Source: MGBC131033 sp910585655
GTDB lineage: Bacteria; Bacillota; Clostridia; Lachnospirales; Lachnospiraceae
DNA: 64,000 nt
NCBI GenBank assembly: GCA_949502025.1
Contig: CATBCG010000091.1
Span: 49,420-113,419 of the forward strand
Direction of reading: 5' to 3'
Shown: piece after piece, positions 35,101 to 43,309 of the stretch
How positions within the stretch are numbered: position 1 is the stretch's first letter
How the letters are laid out: each line of letters begins with the position of its first letter
Translations under genes and position numbers: made by a program
The notes under the pieces: model-generated
Database searches by the model: none
Seen by the model: only the letters and a program-made list of their open reading frames with translations
What the model was told of the DNA's origin: nothing

Positions 35101-36197
35101 GTTCCTTCATAGAAAAGCTGATAACTCATCGTTTTATATTTATCTGCTTTCACTGGCATTGGATCATAAGCAGTCGAATAAAATGTGACAGTTCCTACTC
35201 CTTCCTCATCTACCTCAGCCTTTACATTTTCCAAATTCTCCGAAAAACCTGCATAAGAACCAAGCGTCACCGTTGATCCAGAGGTTATTGCCGGCGCTGT
35301 TGCAGAAAACTCCAGCGGAACCACTACTTCCAAAGTTTCTGATTGCTTCCCATTTCCTCCCATGGCAGGGATACTTACCTCTACTTTAGAATAGCCGGCA
35401 CCTACTGCTTCTAATACGCCTCCTACTGCCTGCTCTATTCCATTTCCTGCTATTTTTATAACATTTTCATTGTCCGAAACCCATTCCAGATCGGTTCCTG
35501 AATAATCGTATTTATAATCGCCGCTTATCGCGCCGTTAGATGGTGTAACATATTTAACCGCTAGCTGATGCTTGATTCCCGGATAACGAACTTTCAGAGA
35601 ATGCCCTTCCGGCGCCTGATCCGTTCCTGGACGCATAATATAGTAATAAGCTTTACCTTTATTATCTGTCGGCTTACTTTTATCAAGATCCAAGTCTACT
35701 TCTACGTTAAACGAAAAGTTAGCAGGTTCTTTATTTGGTTCTATTATCTGTCCTGTAATAGTAGTTCGCCCTGGTCCCTTTACGGTTAGCTTGAGCTGGA
35801 TAGCCGTTCCGGAAGCATTCTTTATAGGAGTAGCTTCAATGACATTTGTCTTATTATCTGCATTTAACACTATATCGGTTCCTACAACCGGATTTCCGTT
35901 AGGGTTTTCCGCTCCATCAATCTTAGAAACATAAAGCTGCAGAGTCTGCTCGGTAGCTGTCATTTTATGATAGCTAGAATCACCCGATGCAGGAATGTAT
36001 TTACCATTTCCTAAACTAAAATAATAGGTCTGTAAAAAAGGAGGAGCATCCACTACTGCTTCCGCCGTAATCTTCCCCATCTCCACACTTCCCCCCATCC
36101 CATCCGGGAATGGCAGGATACCAAGCAAGAGAACCAGACACAGCCCAAACGCCAGCCGCCTCCTCCATATTCCTTTCTCAAACAAACTCCATTTCAT
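32127..36197 (-). CDS. Secreted surface protein with about ten Big_2 (bacterial Ig-like) domains
   Basis: 1356 residues. An N-terminal signal peptide (RRRLAFGLCLVLLLGILPF) is followed by about 500 residues of unrecognised beta-rich sequence. About ten tandem Big_2 repeats then fill residues 530-1350, each with the pattern 'ItLn..s..l..G....L.a.v.P..A..k.v.W.SSn..vA.V...G.VtA...GtatItatt'. There is no LPXTG motif or obvious anchor at the C-terminus (VTVTDIRQD). Such proteins are cell-surface or matrix adhesion scaffolds. It sits divergently from a LytTR regulator, which may control it. Repeats within a gene of this size are prone to recombination or assembly collapse. Confidence 0.88.
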   Translation of the reverse strand: MKWSLFEKGIWRRRLAFGLCLVLLLGILPFPDGMGGSVEMGKITAEAVVDAPPFLQTYYFSLGNGKYIPASGDSSYHKMTATEQTLQLYVSKIDGAENPNGNPVVGTDIVLNADNKTNVIEATPIKNASGTAIQLKLTVKGPGRTTITGQIIEPNKEPANFSFNVEVDLDLDKSKPTDNKGKAYYYIMRPGTDQAPEGHSLKVRYPGIKHQLAVKYVTPSNGAISGDYKYDYSGTDLEWVSDNENVIKIAGNGIEQAVGGVLEAVGAGYSKVEVSIPAMGGNGKQSETLEVVVPLEFSATAPAITSGSTVTLGSYAGFSENLENVKAEVDEEGVGTVTFYSTAYDPMPVKADKYKTMSYQLFYEGTDKEVSTDLYTFDASGMEEMKHKSIYGASEIRLKLNKAGNYVFRAQMDRLPNNIEEREFQAEVHFEVPIVAISGRSVWMNVGDKFSFFNNTNLSEDDIKNYRFETEDGSKNIVEANTNTGIVTAKRKGEKIVYGYPKKYNSYEEAVAANAPVFSFIIHVIDTLSMNLEEATIPVGTTIDLEIFSTNPSVPVKWEVSEEGIISWDPLDSTRVVVKGEKEGEVEFVATQTIGGVEKSVTCRITVIGTTTGITLNPSQMDLAIGESKGIKAIISPALTKKVKLHWVSSDETIVSVDDPNNRTDFCSVTGKKAGTAIIMAINQDNMVVGSCIVTVTLAPGGITLSETNLTLPQSVGKYQLYATVTPADATDKTVSWKSSNEKVAKVDQNGVITFVGSGTVTIIATSNGDPTKQAFCEITVMEPVTSLTLDQSSITLEVGNTHRLTYEVLPNNAYDRSVTFVSMDTKVATVNSTGLVTAKKAGTTYVTVTTADGGYSKVCTVIVKQAATTIKLDATGLLLDVGEFYNLEATFNPKTTTETKLRWSSNDTSVAKVDTKGRVTGVAEGTCVITVTTENNLAAFCYVTVNQQVTGVELNYDSVTVDKGKTIKLTATVLPDNATNQKVKWTTSNASVAAVSASGTVRGIGGGAAIITCTTEEGGYIAVCMVQVIEKVTSIKLNKSSYKLGLGKKFTLTAKVQNSAATNQTVTWKSSNPKVCSVSKKGVITGLKLGTATITAYAKDGSEAEASCEVRVVRQATSLTLNRGLLNMVVGDNATLKAKIKPSNATYKTPNYTSSDSKIAIVDTNGRVTAIAAGTCNITAKAKDSSGLKAVCVVIVRPVVASTAITLNPTQVTMGVGGSETINYSLRPVDSTDSVVWSTNNRSVATVGKTSGIIRGVAPGTAVVTATTTSGRIATVQVTVVGLNYTSLTLEQYDSYLLRVMGVTSGIIWDVDNPDICTVTGGRVRAKKAGTTTVVARVNGAELRCRVTVTDIRQD

Positions 36198-36517
36198 ATC
36201 TACGTTTACCTCCTTGTTCCGTCCTTCATAGGCGCTCCTTGATCGGTTCGCTACACTACTCTCTTCTCATATCGGCAGAATTCCTCTTCTCCTTAACGCC
36301 AACCCCGTAAAGCAGCGCTTCCATTATTCTCCTGCCCTCTGTTTTTTGCAGCCGCCCCGTTCAGTTCCAAATTTTTCATAGCAAAAGTTTACCAATCCTT
36401 TTTGACAATTTTGTGTCATAACCTGTTTTTTTCTTGCAAATCCAAACGTTTCATGATAGACTGAGGATAAGACAAAATATTGACTCTTTGATTCGGATAT
36501 AGGTTAGGTGACACGCT

Positions 36518-37225
36518 ATGAGGATTGCTGTATGTGACGACTCGATTATCGAACGAAGCTCTTTTTATGAAATGCTGGTACGTTATTGTACTGCCCATTC
36601 GATTGAAGCCGGAATCGAACTCTTCGGGAACGGAGAAGATTTTCTTTCCTCATCTCCATCCGGCAAATATGCCATTATTCTGATGGATGTTTTCCTAAAA
36701 GGTATAAGCGGCATGGATACCATTCATGAGCTTAGAAAAACAGATACCGATGCGATTGTGATTTTCTGCTCTTCCACGGCAGAACATGCGATCGAAGGTT
36801 ACTCTGTACAAGCTACCAACTATCTGTTAAAGCCAGTTAGTTATGTACGACTCTCGGAAGCGTTAGATGCCTGTCAGGAACTGCTGTTAGAAAATACACG
36901 GACACTGACGGTTCTCTCCGACCGCCTTCCGATTCCTATTTTACACAAGTCGATTACTTACATTGAAGTGATGAACTCTACCTGTACCATCCATACTTCC
37001 AATATGACAGTCAGCACTTACCGCTCCTTAGGCGATTTGGAGTTAGAGCTTCCTTCTCCACCTTTTCTGCGGTGTCATCGGAGCTATTTATTAAATATGA
37101 ACCATGTAGATGTCCCTTTAGAGCGTGATTTTCGGCTGAAAGACGGCTCCTTGATCCCTATCAGTAAAAAGGAAAAAACCAAAATCAAGCAGCAATACTT
37201 TCAGTATCTTTGGAATCAAAATTGA
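36518..37225 (+). CDS. LytTR-family response regulator
   Basis: 235 residues. Receiver domain MRIAVCDDSIIERSSFYEML with phosphoacceptor Asp57 (IILMDVFLKGISG) and Lys in YLLKPVSYV. The C-terminal LytTR DNA-binding domain includes SITYIEVMNSTCTIHTSN, FLRCHRSYLLNMNHV and PISKKEK. This is the AgrA/LytR type, often tied to surface proteins or peptide signalling, but no histidine kinase is next to it. The gene is divergent from the Big_2 surface protein gene across a 320-bp gap (36198-36517) that has A/T-rich stretches (TTGACA at about 36400, TTGACT at about 36481) but no clear gene. RBS is weak. Confidence 0.93.
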   Translation: MRIAVCDDSIIERSSFYEMLVRYCTAHSIEAGIELFGNGEDFLSSSPSGKYAIILMDVFLKGISGMDTIHELRKTDTDAIVIFCSSTAEHAIEGYSVQATNYLLKPVSYVRLSEALDACQELLLENTRTLTVLSDRLPIPILHKSITYIEVMNSTCTIHTSNMTVSTYRSLGDLELELPSPPFLRCHRSYLLNMNHVDVPLERDFRLKDGSLIPISKKEKTKIKQQYFQYLWNQN

Positions 37226-37248
37226 TTGTTTCTTTGTCCTTTCTATAC

Positions 37249-37283
37249 ATCCAGGCTCAGATATCACCTATCCGAGCCTGGAT
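37249..37283. terminator. Bidirectional terminator between lytTR gene and yebC
   Basis: ATCCAGGCTC and GAGCCTGGAT pair around a short loop, with A/T-rich flanks on both sides, between two convergent genes. Confidence 0.8.
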
Positions 37284-37297
37284 ATTTATTTACGTTT

Positions 37298-38026
37298 TTA
37301 TTCATCCCAGTTATGGTAGACAGCCTGTACATCGTCATCCTCGTCCAACAAATCCAACGTCCGGTTGAGCTGCTTGATATCGTTTTCATCTGTCAGCTCC
37401 ACCCAATTTTGCGGAATCATCGTTACTTCTGCCTCTACCATCGGAATCCCTGCCGCCTCCAATTTTTCCCGTACCTCGCTAAAGCTGTCCGGATCGGTCA
37501 AAATCTCATAGCTGTCCTCTTCCTCGGAAAAATCCTCTGCTCCTGCGTCTAACGCCAGCATCATCAGCTCGTCGGCATCCATACTGCATTCTTCCCGATC
37601 CACGATGATCTGTCCTTTTTTATCAAACATATAAGACACACAGCCTTGTGTTCCTACATTGCCGCTGCCCTTTGTAAACGCATTCCGCACGTTCGCTGCC
37701 GTACGATTTTTATTGTCGGTCAGCGCATCTACAATAATCGCAATTCCGCTCGGTCCATACCCCTCGTACGTTACGTATTCGTAATTGACGGAGTTGGCAT
37801 CCCCTGCCGCTTTTTTGATTCCCCGATCAATTGTATCGTTCGGCATGTTGTTGGCTTTTGCCTTGGCAATTACGTCGCGCAGCTTACTGTTATTAGCCGG
37901 ATCTGCTCCGCCTTCCTTGACTGCTACCGCAATTTCTCTTCCAATCACCGTAAAAATTTTTCCCTTTGCTGCATCGTTTTTTTCTTTTTTATGTTTAATA
38001 TTTGCAAATTTAGAATGTCCTGACAT
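37298..38026 (-). CDS. yebC: YebC/PmpR-family protein
   Basis: 242 residues with the invariant N-terminus MSGHSKFANIKHKKEKNDAA, then RDVIAKAKANNMPNDTIDRG and YEGYGPSGIAIIVDALTDNK. YebC proteins were named transcriptional regulators; recent work on the family points to a role in translation of difficult motifs such as polyproline, but which applies here cannot be told. Length is normal. AAAGGAAG precedes the ATG. It is encoded 25 bp downstream of argR but is not usually part of the isoprenoid/argR cluster. Confidence 0.95.
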   Translation of the reverse strand: MSGHSKFANIKHKKEKNDAAKGKIFTVIGREIAVAVKEGGADPANNSKLRDVIAKAKANNMPNDTIDRGIKKAAGDANSVNYEYVTYEGYGPSGIAIIVDALTDNKNRTAANVRNAFTKGSGNVGTQGCVSYMFDKKGQIIVDREECSMDADELMMLALDAGAEDFSEEEDSYEILTDPDSFSEVREKLEAAGIPMVEAEVTMIPQNWVELTDENDIKQLNRTLDLLDEDDDVQAVYHNWDE

Positions 38027-38050
38027 CGTTTTTCTTCCTTTCTATTATCT

Positions 38051-38503
38051 TTATCTGCCCAGCGCTTCTTCAATTTGTTTCATAACCTCTTTGGTCTGCT
38101 CGGCGGTGCGGATTGCGCACATAATCGTATCGTCTCCGGCAATGCTGCCGACAATTTCTTTGATCTGCAAAGCATCCAGAGCAGCAGCCACTGCCATTGC
38201 CATCCCTGCCACCGTATTGATGACCAGAATATTTTGCGCCATATCCATCGAAACAAAGCCGCTCCGCAGCACTCTGGTATAGCGTTCATTCATTCCGCCG
38301 TCCCCGCCCTGTAAGACGACATATTTCTGTCCCTTACCGTCTACGCTGACTTTTGTCAGATTCAGTTCCCTAATATCTCTTGACACCGTTGCCTGTGTCA
38401 CCTGATAGCCGGCATTTGAAAGCAAATCCGCAAGTTCCTCTTGTGTCTCCACATCGTACTCCTGGATCAGCTCAATGATTTTATCCTGTCTCCTTGCCTT
38501 CAT
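38051..38503 (-). CDS. argR: Arginine repressor ArgR/AhrC
   Basis: 150 residues. The N-terminal winged helix is MKARRQDKIIELIQEYDVET with TQATVSRDIRELNLTKV as the recognition region. The C-terminal hexamerisation and arginine-binding domain has NTVAGMAMAVAAALDAL and IAGDDTIMCAIRT. It controls arginine synthesis and catabolism genes as an arginine-responsive hexamer. I chose the ATG at 38503, which has GGAGG 5 nt upstream. It overlaps the end of nadK by 23 bp, so it belongs to the nadK-tlyA-dxs transcription unit. Confidence 0.96.
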   Translation of the reverse strand: MKARRQDKIIELIQEYDVETQEELADLLSNAGYQVTQATVSRDIRELNLTKVSVDGKGQKYVVLQGGDGGMNERYTRVLRSGFVSMDMAQNILVINTVAGMAMAVAAALDALQIKEIVGSIAGDDTIMCAIRTAEQTKEVMKQIEEALGR

Positions 38504-39368
38504 TCCTTCCTCCATTCCAAAGCATCCGTAGGTTTTCCAGAACTCCCCTGCTGCCGATTTTAATAAAATATGTTTGCTGCATGGCTTTTTTTACCTCTAC
38601 CATATCTCCGGTTTCCAAAAGGATTCCCGTATTCCCATCAAAACTGACAATTGCTTCCTCTTTCTGGGATTTTTTACTTGTAGCAATTTCAATTCTGATA
38701 CAATCTTCTGCCGAAGCTACGATGCTCCGTATTTCCAGAGAATGGGCGCATATCGGGGTGATGGCAAAAGCCCTGCCTTCCGGCAGAATCACCGGTCCTC
38801 CGGCAGAGAGGTTATACGCGGTAGACCCTGTTGGCGTCGAAAGAATGACTCCATCCCCGCGGTAATGCGTCAGCGGCTGTCCGTTGACCACGACCTGCAT
38901 CGAAACGATTCTGGAATACCCGCTTCTGGTAATGACAATATCGTTTAAAGCCTCTGCTCTGTATACCGCCTCTCCCGCCTTGTACACCGTGCCAGAAAGC
39001 ATGATTCGCTCCTCTAACCGGTACTGCCCTGCCAGCAGCAGCTCGATCGCCTCCGTGGCATGCTCCATCTCCACTTCGGTTAAAAATCCCAGGGTACCCA
39101 GGTTAATTCCCATGATCGGAAGACGATAGCCTGCCAGTTCTCTCGCTGCCTGGATTACCGTCCCGTCCCCTCCTAACACCAAAGCCGCCTCGGTTTCCGG
39201 AAGAATCTCGCTGACGTCGGTAAAGCCCTCCCCGCCCAACCCACCCTCCGGCTTTGTCGGCAGAAGCTGCGCGCTTCCTCCCCTTTTTTCGATTTCCTCT
39301 TTGATCCGATACGCCATCTGCATACTGTCATCCTTGCCATAATTTACAATAATGCCGAAATGCTTCAC
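38481..39368 (-). CDS. nadK: NAD kinase
   Basis: 295 residues; phosphorylates NAD to NADP with ATP. The GGDGT motif (LVLGGDGTVIQAAREL) and NLGTLGFLTEVE are diagnostic, followed by YRGDGVILSTPTGSTAYNLS. The start is GTG at 39368 (VKHFGIIVNYGKDDSMQ), with a GGGGGA site upstream; the in-frame upstream extension to 39548 is unlike the family. It sits 28 bp after tlyA and overlaps argR. Confidence 0.97.
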   Translation of the reverse strand: MKHFGIIVNYGKDDSMQMAYRIKEEIEKRGGSAQLLPTKPEGGLGGEGFTDVSEILPETEAALVLGGDGTVIQAARELAGYRLPIMGINLGTLGFLTEVEMEHATEAIELLLAGQYRLEERIMLSGTVYKAGEAVYRAEALNDIVITRSGYSRIVSMQVVVNGQPLTHYRGDGVILSTPTGSTAYNLSAGGPVILPEGRAFAITPICAHSLEIRSIVASAEDCIRIEIATSKKSQKEEAIVSFDGNTGILLETGDMVEVKKAMQQTYFIKIGSRGVLENLRMLWNGGRNEGKETG

Positions 39369-39396
39369 CCGCCATCCCCCTTCTCTTTCGTTCCCG

Positions 39397-40248
39397 TTAT
39401 GATTTCTCGTCCAATGCTTTATGCGCCTCCCATACGACCCGGCTAATCTCCTCCTGCCAGTCCTCTTGCCCGTCCGCATTGCCCTCACAGGAAAACTCTT
39501 CGGTCTGTATCTCTTCTGCCCGATACTCCAAATAGAGCAAATATTCAATGTTGCCCTCCGGTCCCTTTATCGGAGAATACTCCAATGCAAGCACCGTAAA
39601 CCCCAATTGTAACGCACAGTGAATCACTGCCTCTATGACTTCCTCGTGTACCTTCGGATCTCGCACAACTCCCTTTTTTCCGACTTTCTCCCGACCAGCC
39701 TCAAACTGCGGCTTAATCAGTACGACCATCTGCGCCCGATTGGCAAGGAGCGCCCGAACTGGCTCCAACACTTTCGTCAGGGAAATAAAAGATACATCCA
39801 CCGAAGCAAAACAAACTGCTTCCCCAATCTGATCCGGCGTCACATAACGGATGTTGGTCTTTTCCATAGAAACCACCCGAGGGTCCTGCCGCAGCTTCCA
39901 TGCCAGTTGGTTGGTTCCTACGTCGATCGCATAGACGCGTGCAGCGCCGTTTTGCAGCATACAGTCCGTAAAACCGCCGGTCGAAGAGCCGATATCCATA
40001 CAGACTTTTCCTTCTAAATTCAACTCATACGTCTGGATTGCCTTTTCTAATTTAAGCCCGCCCCGACTGACGTATTTTAACGGCGGATGCTTTAAAGTAA
40101 TTTCAACGGCAGTATCAAACATACTCCCTGCCTTATCCTCCCGCTGACCGTTTACCAAAACCTCTCCCGACATAATGACCGCTTTCGCTTTTTCCCTCGA
40201 CTGCGCCAGTCCACGACTAACCAGCAGGACATCCAGCCGTTCTTTCAT
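39397..40248 (-). CDS. tlyA: TlyA-family rRNA 2'-O-methyltransferase
   Basis: 283 residues. An N-terminal S4 RNA-binding domain (MKERLDVLLVSRGLAQSREK) is followed by an FtsJ-like methyltransferase domain with the SAM site DIGSSTGGFTDCMLQNGA and later VLIKPQFEAGRE. TlyA proteins methylate ribose in 16S and 23S rRNA and affect sensitivity to capreomycin-type drugs. It overlaps dxs by 32 bp, with AAAGGAGAGG inside the dxs end. Confidence 0.96.
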   Translation of the reverse strand: MKERLDVLLVSRGLAQSREKAKAVIMSGEVLVNGQREDKAGSMFDTAVEITLKHPPLKYVSRGGLKLEKAIQTYELNLEGKVCMDIGSSTGGFTDCMLQNGAARVYAIDVGTNQLAWKLRQDPRVVSMEKTNIRYVTPDQIGEAVCFASVDVSFISLTKVLEPVRALLANRAQMVVLIKPQFEAGREKVGKKGVVRDPKVHEEVIEAVIHCALQLGFTVLALEYSPIKGPEGNIEYLLYLEYRAEEIQTEEFSCEGNADGQEDWQEEISRVVWEAHKALDEKS

Positions 40249-42097
40249 TGATAATCCTCTCCTTTATCGCCTCCGCATCCAGATGATAGCGTTGTCTTAA
40301 TTCCGCTATGCTGCCATGCTCCACATAACTATCCGGCAGCGTACAAGGCAGAAAACGATAGCCTAAAGTTTTTTTTACCAGCGCGGCAGAAAGCTTCTGC
40401 GAATAGCTTCCGGAGCAAATCCCTTCCTCTAACATCACCAATATCCGGTGATTTGCCGCCATCCGTTCCAGCAGCGCCTCGTCCGCTTCCTGTAAAAAAC
40501 GAACGTTGACCAAAGTCGGTCGGATACCATGCTCTTGCAGCAAAGCGGCGGCTTCACGTGCCACTGTTACCATTGCGCCGGTCGCCAAAATTAAAACCTC
40601 TTCTCCCTCCTGCAAAATCTCATTTTCTCCCCATACAATCGGCGAAAAAGTATGAATATCTCCCAGCTCGGCTTTTCCTCTCGGATACCGGATCGCAACA
40701 GGTCTGTCCAGTTCCAGCGCATAACGCAGCATTGCCGCCAGCTCTATACCGTCTTTAGGGCTCATAATCGTCATTCCCGGAATCGAGCTTAAATAAGAAA
40801 TATCATAAATTCCCTGATGTGTTTCCCCATCGCTTCCTACTAATCCGGCCCGATCTACGGCAAACACAACCGGAAGCCCCTGCAGACAGACGTCATGCAG
40901 AATCTGATCGTACGCCCGCTGTAAAAAAGTAGAATAAATCGCCACGACCGGCTTCATTCCGGCAGCTGCCAAGCCGGCGGCAAACGTTACCGCATGCTGC
41001 TCGGCAATCCCGACGTCAAAAAAACGCTTGGGATAACTTTTTTTAAAATCATACAGCCCGGTTCCATAGGGCATCGCCGCCGTTACCGCTACCAGCCTCG
41101 GATTTTCCTCCGCCAGTTCCAACATCGTTTTGGAAAATAGATCCGTATAAGAAACGGCTCTCTCCGGATATCGATCCTCTCCGGTTTTTACCAAAAACGG
41201 ATTCATTCCGTGAAACTGCGCCGGATGCTGTTCGGCAGAACGATATCCCTTTCCCTTTTTGGTAATCACATGAATCAGAGCCGTTCCCTTTACTCTGGAA
41301 GCGCTCACCAGCGCCATTTCCATCTGCCTGATATCATGCCCGTCTATCGGTCCGATATAGGTCAGTCCCATATCTTCAAATAACATCCCTGGTACAAAAA
41401 AACGCTTTAGAGAATCCTTTGATATCTTGATCCGTCTTGCAATCGCATTTCCGATTGCCGGAATCCCCCGCACAACCGTTTCCACATCATCTTTGAATTC
41501 CTGATAGTTGGTATTGGTACGGATTTTTCCTAAATAATTTGCCATCCCGCCTACATTTTCCGAAATAGAACGCTCGTTGTCATTTAGGACAATCGTCAGG
41601 TTGCTCTCTAACTCGGACGCGTTATTTAACGCTTCTAACGCCATGCCTCCGGTCAGGGCTCCGTCTCCGATCACAGCGACGATTTTCTGCGTTCCTCCTA
41701 ACAATTCCCTCGCCTTAGCAAACCCAAGCGCGGCGGATATAGAGGTAGAACTATGACCGGTTCCAAACGCATCACAGGAACTTTCCTTTCGCTTTGGGAA
41801 GCCGCTTGCTCCGCCTGTTTTCCGTAGACGCAGCAGCTCTTCCCCTCTTCCGGTCAGCAGCTTATGGGTATACGCCTGGTGTCCGACGTCCCAAATTAAC
41901 ACATCCTCCGGAAACGTCAAAAACCGATGCAGCGCAATGGTCAGCTCGACCGCTCCCAAGTTTGACGCCACATGCCCTCCATTGCGAGCGGTTATCTTTA
42001 AAATAAAACGGCGGATTTCCAACGCCAAATCCGGCAGATCTGACTCTGGCAGCTTTTTGATATCATTTGGCTCCTTAATCTGATCCAACAAGCCCAT
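40217..42097 (-). CDS. dxs: 1-deoxy-D-xylulose-5-phosphate synthase
   Basis: 626 residues; first step of the MEP isoprenoid pathway, using thiamine diphosphate to condense pyruvate and glyceraldehyde 3-phosphate. Motifs: DVGHQAYTHKLLTGR, the thiamine-binding GDGALTGGMALEALNNAS, the catalytic Glu region VGIAEQHAVTFAAGLA, and DRAGLVGSDGETHQG. The length is standard. It follows ispA by 72 bp, so both ends of isoprenoid synthesis are in one unit. GGGGAA precedes the ATG. Confidence 0.98.
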   Translation of the reverse strand: MGLLDQIKEPNDIKKLPESDLPDLALEIRRFILKITARNGGHVASNLGAVELTIALHRFLTFPEDVLIWDVGHQAYTHKLLTGRGEELLRLRKTGGASGFPKRKESSCDAFGTGHSSTSISAALGFAKARELLGGTQKIVAVIGDGALTGGMALEALNNASELESNLTIVLNDNERSISENVGGMANYLGKIRTNTNYQEFKDDVETVVRGIPAIGNAIARRIKISKDSLKRFFVPGMLFEDMGLTYIGPIDGHDIRQMEMALVSASRVKGTALIHVITKKGKGYRSAEQHPAQFHGMNPFLVKTGEDRYPERAVSYTDLFSKTMLELAEENPRLVAVTAAMPYGTGLYDFKKSYPKRFFDVGIAEQHAVTFAAGLAAAGMKPVVAIYSTFLQRAYDQILHDVCLQGLPVVFAVDRAGLVGSDGETHQGIYDISYLSSIPGMTIMSPKDGIELAAMLRYALELDRPVAIRYPRGKAELGDIHTFSPIVWGENEILQEGEEVLILATGAMVTVAREAAALLQEHGIRPTLVNVRFLQEADEALLERMAANHRILVMLEEGICSGSYSQKLSAALVKKTLGYRFLPCTLPDSYVEHGSIAELRQRYHLDAEAIKERIINERTAGCPAG

Positions 42098-42169
42098 TTT
42101 GATTCCCCATTTCTTATCATCGTTCTATCAGCAAACATTGTAGCATAATAACTATGTCCTGCCTTACTC

Positions 42170-43084
42170 TCAATAGTCACGCTCACATAAAAAAGCCAGC
42201 AGCTTGGATAAAAAACCGTCGTAAGAAGGATTTTGCTCTTCTATATGCTTCATCCTTTGTACTGCCTCTGCCGCCCAGGCTGCCGCCTGTTTTTTTGCCT
42301 CTTCCAGTCCTAACAGCGTAACATACGTAGTCTTTTGGTTTTTTTCGTCACTATGGAGCGGCTTTCCCAGTTTCTTTTCCTCTCCTGTTACATCCAGGAT
42401 ATCGTCCTGCACCTGAAAAGCCAGTCCCGCTAACGTTCCGATGTGTTCTAGTTCCTCTCGACTCTCCTCGCTTCCTCCTGCCAAAACACAGCCGATTTCC
42501 AAGGCTGCCGCCAAAAGCGCCCCCGTCTTTTTTTCATACATCGTACAAAGACGCGCCAAATCGACTGGCTGCTTTCCCTGCTCCATTTCTATATCCGCCA
42601 CCTGCCCGCCCAGCATTCCCCGGATACCAGGTCGCTCTGCCAGTAGCTGCATTGCCCTGCCGACTCTTTGTTCTGTACCCCCACGAAGCAGCGTACCGGC
42701 AGCAAGTTCATAGGCATACCCTAACAGCCCGTCCCCTGCCAAAATCCCCATTGCTTCCCCATATTGCTTGTGGGTGCTAAGTCTGCCCCGACGGTAATCA
42801 TCATCATCCATCGCCGGAAGATCGTCGTGGACAAGCGAATAGGTATGTATCAGCTCTAAGGCGGCTGCAAAGGTATCTGCCAGCTCCTGCTCCTCTCTGC
42901 TTCCGCCAAAGAGCCGGAAAGTTTCTAAAAGCATTACCGGACGGAGACGCTTCCCGCCCGCCTGTACGCTATAGTTCATCGCTTCCCGCACGGTCGCCTC
43001 CAACCCTTCTGCCTCCGGTAGATAACGGGAAAGCAATTCCTCTGCTTTCCCGGCGCGAATCTTTAGATCTTCTTCAAAACTCAT
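42170..43084 (-). CDS. ispA: Polyprenyl (geranyl/farnesyl) diphosphate synthase
   Basis: 304 residues. The two Asp-rich motifs that bind Mg-diphosphate are LVHDDLPAMDDDDYRRG and QVQDDILDVTG; GKRLRPVMLLET is the substrate-binding region. The chain-length pattern near the first motif fits a farnesyl diphosphate synthase. The start MSFEEDLKIRAG at 43084 has GGAGG and overlaps xseB by 4 bp, so translation is coupled. Confidence 0.96.
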   Translation of the reverse strand: MSFEEDLKIRAGKAEELLSRYLPEAEGLEATVREAMNYSVQAGGKRLRPVMLLETFRLFGGSREEQELADTFAAALELIHTYSLVHDDLPAMDDDDYRRGRLSTHKQYGEAMGILAGDGLLGYAYELAAGTLLRGGTEQRVGRAMQLLAERPGIRGMLGGQVADIEMEQGKQPVDLARLCTMYEKKTGALLAAALEIGCVLAGGSEESREELEHIGTLAGLAFQVQDDILDVTGEEKKLGKPLHSDEKNQKTTYVTLLGLEEAKKQAAAWAAEAVQRMKHIEEQNPSYDGFLSKLLAFLCERDY

Positions 43085-43308
43085 TGCAAAGAGCCCTCCT
43101 CCAGCACGATCATCTGCTTTTCGACATCTGCTAGCTGCTCTCCGCAACGCTTTATCAGTTCCATGCCTTCCTGAAAAAACTTGAAAGACTGCTCTAGCGT
43201 CATCTCGTCCTGCTCCATTGCCAAAACAATCGAATCCAGACGCTCAAAACCCTCTTCAAGACCAAGTTCTGTTTCTTCCTGCAAAGAATTTGCCTTTATT
43301 TCTGCCAT
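43081..43308 (-). CDS. xseB: Exodeoxyribonuclease VII small subunit
   Basis: 75 residues, helical, with the family core FERLDSIVLAMEQDEMTLEQ and SFKFFQEGMELIKRCGEQL. It wraps the large subunit XseA to form an exonuclease that degrades single-stranded DNA. It begins 1 bp after the xseA stop. GGAGG precedes the start, at a longer spacing than usual (13 nt). Confidence 0.94.
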   Translation of the reverse strand: MAEIKANSLQEETELGLEEGFERLDSIVLAMEQDEMTLEQSFKFFQEGMELIKRCGEQLADVEKQMIVLEEGSLQ

Positions 43309-43309
43309 A

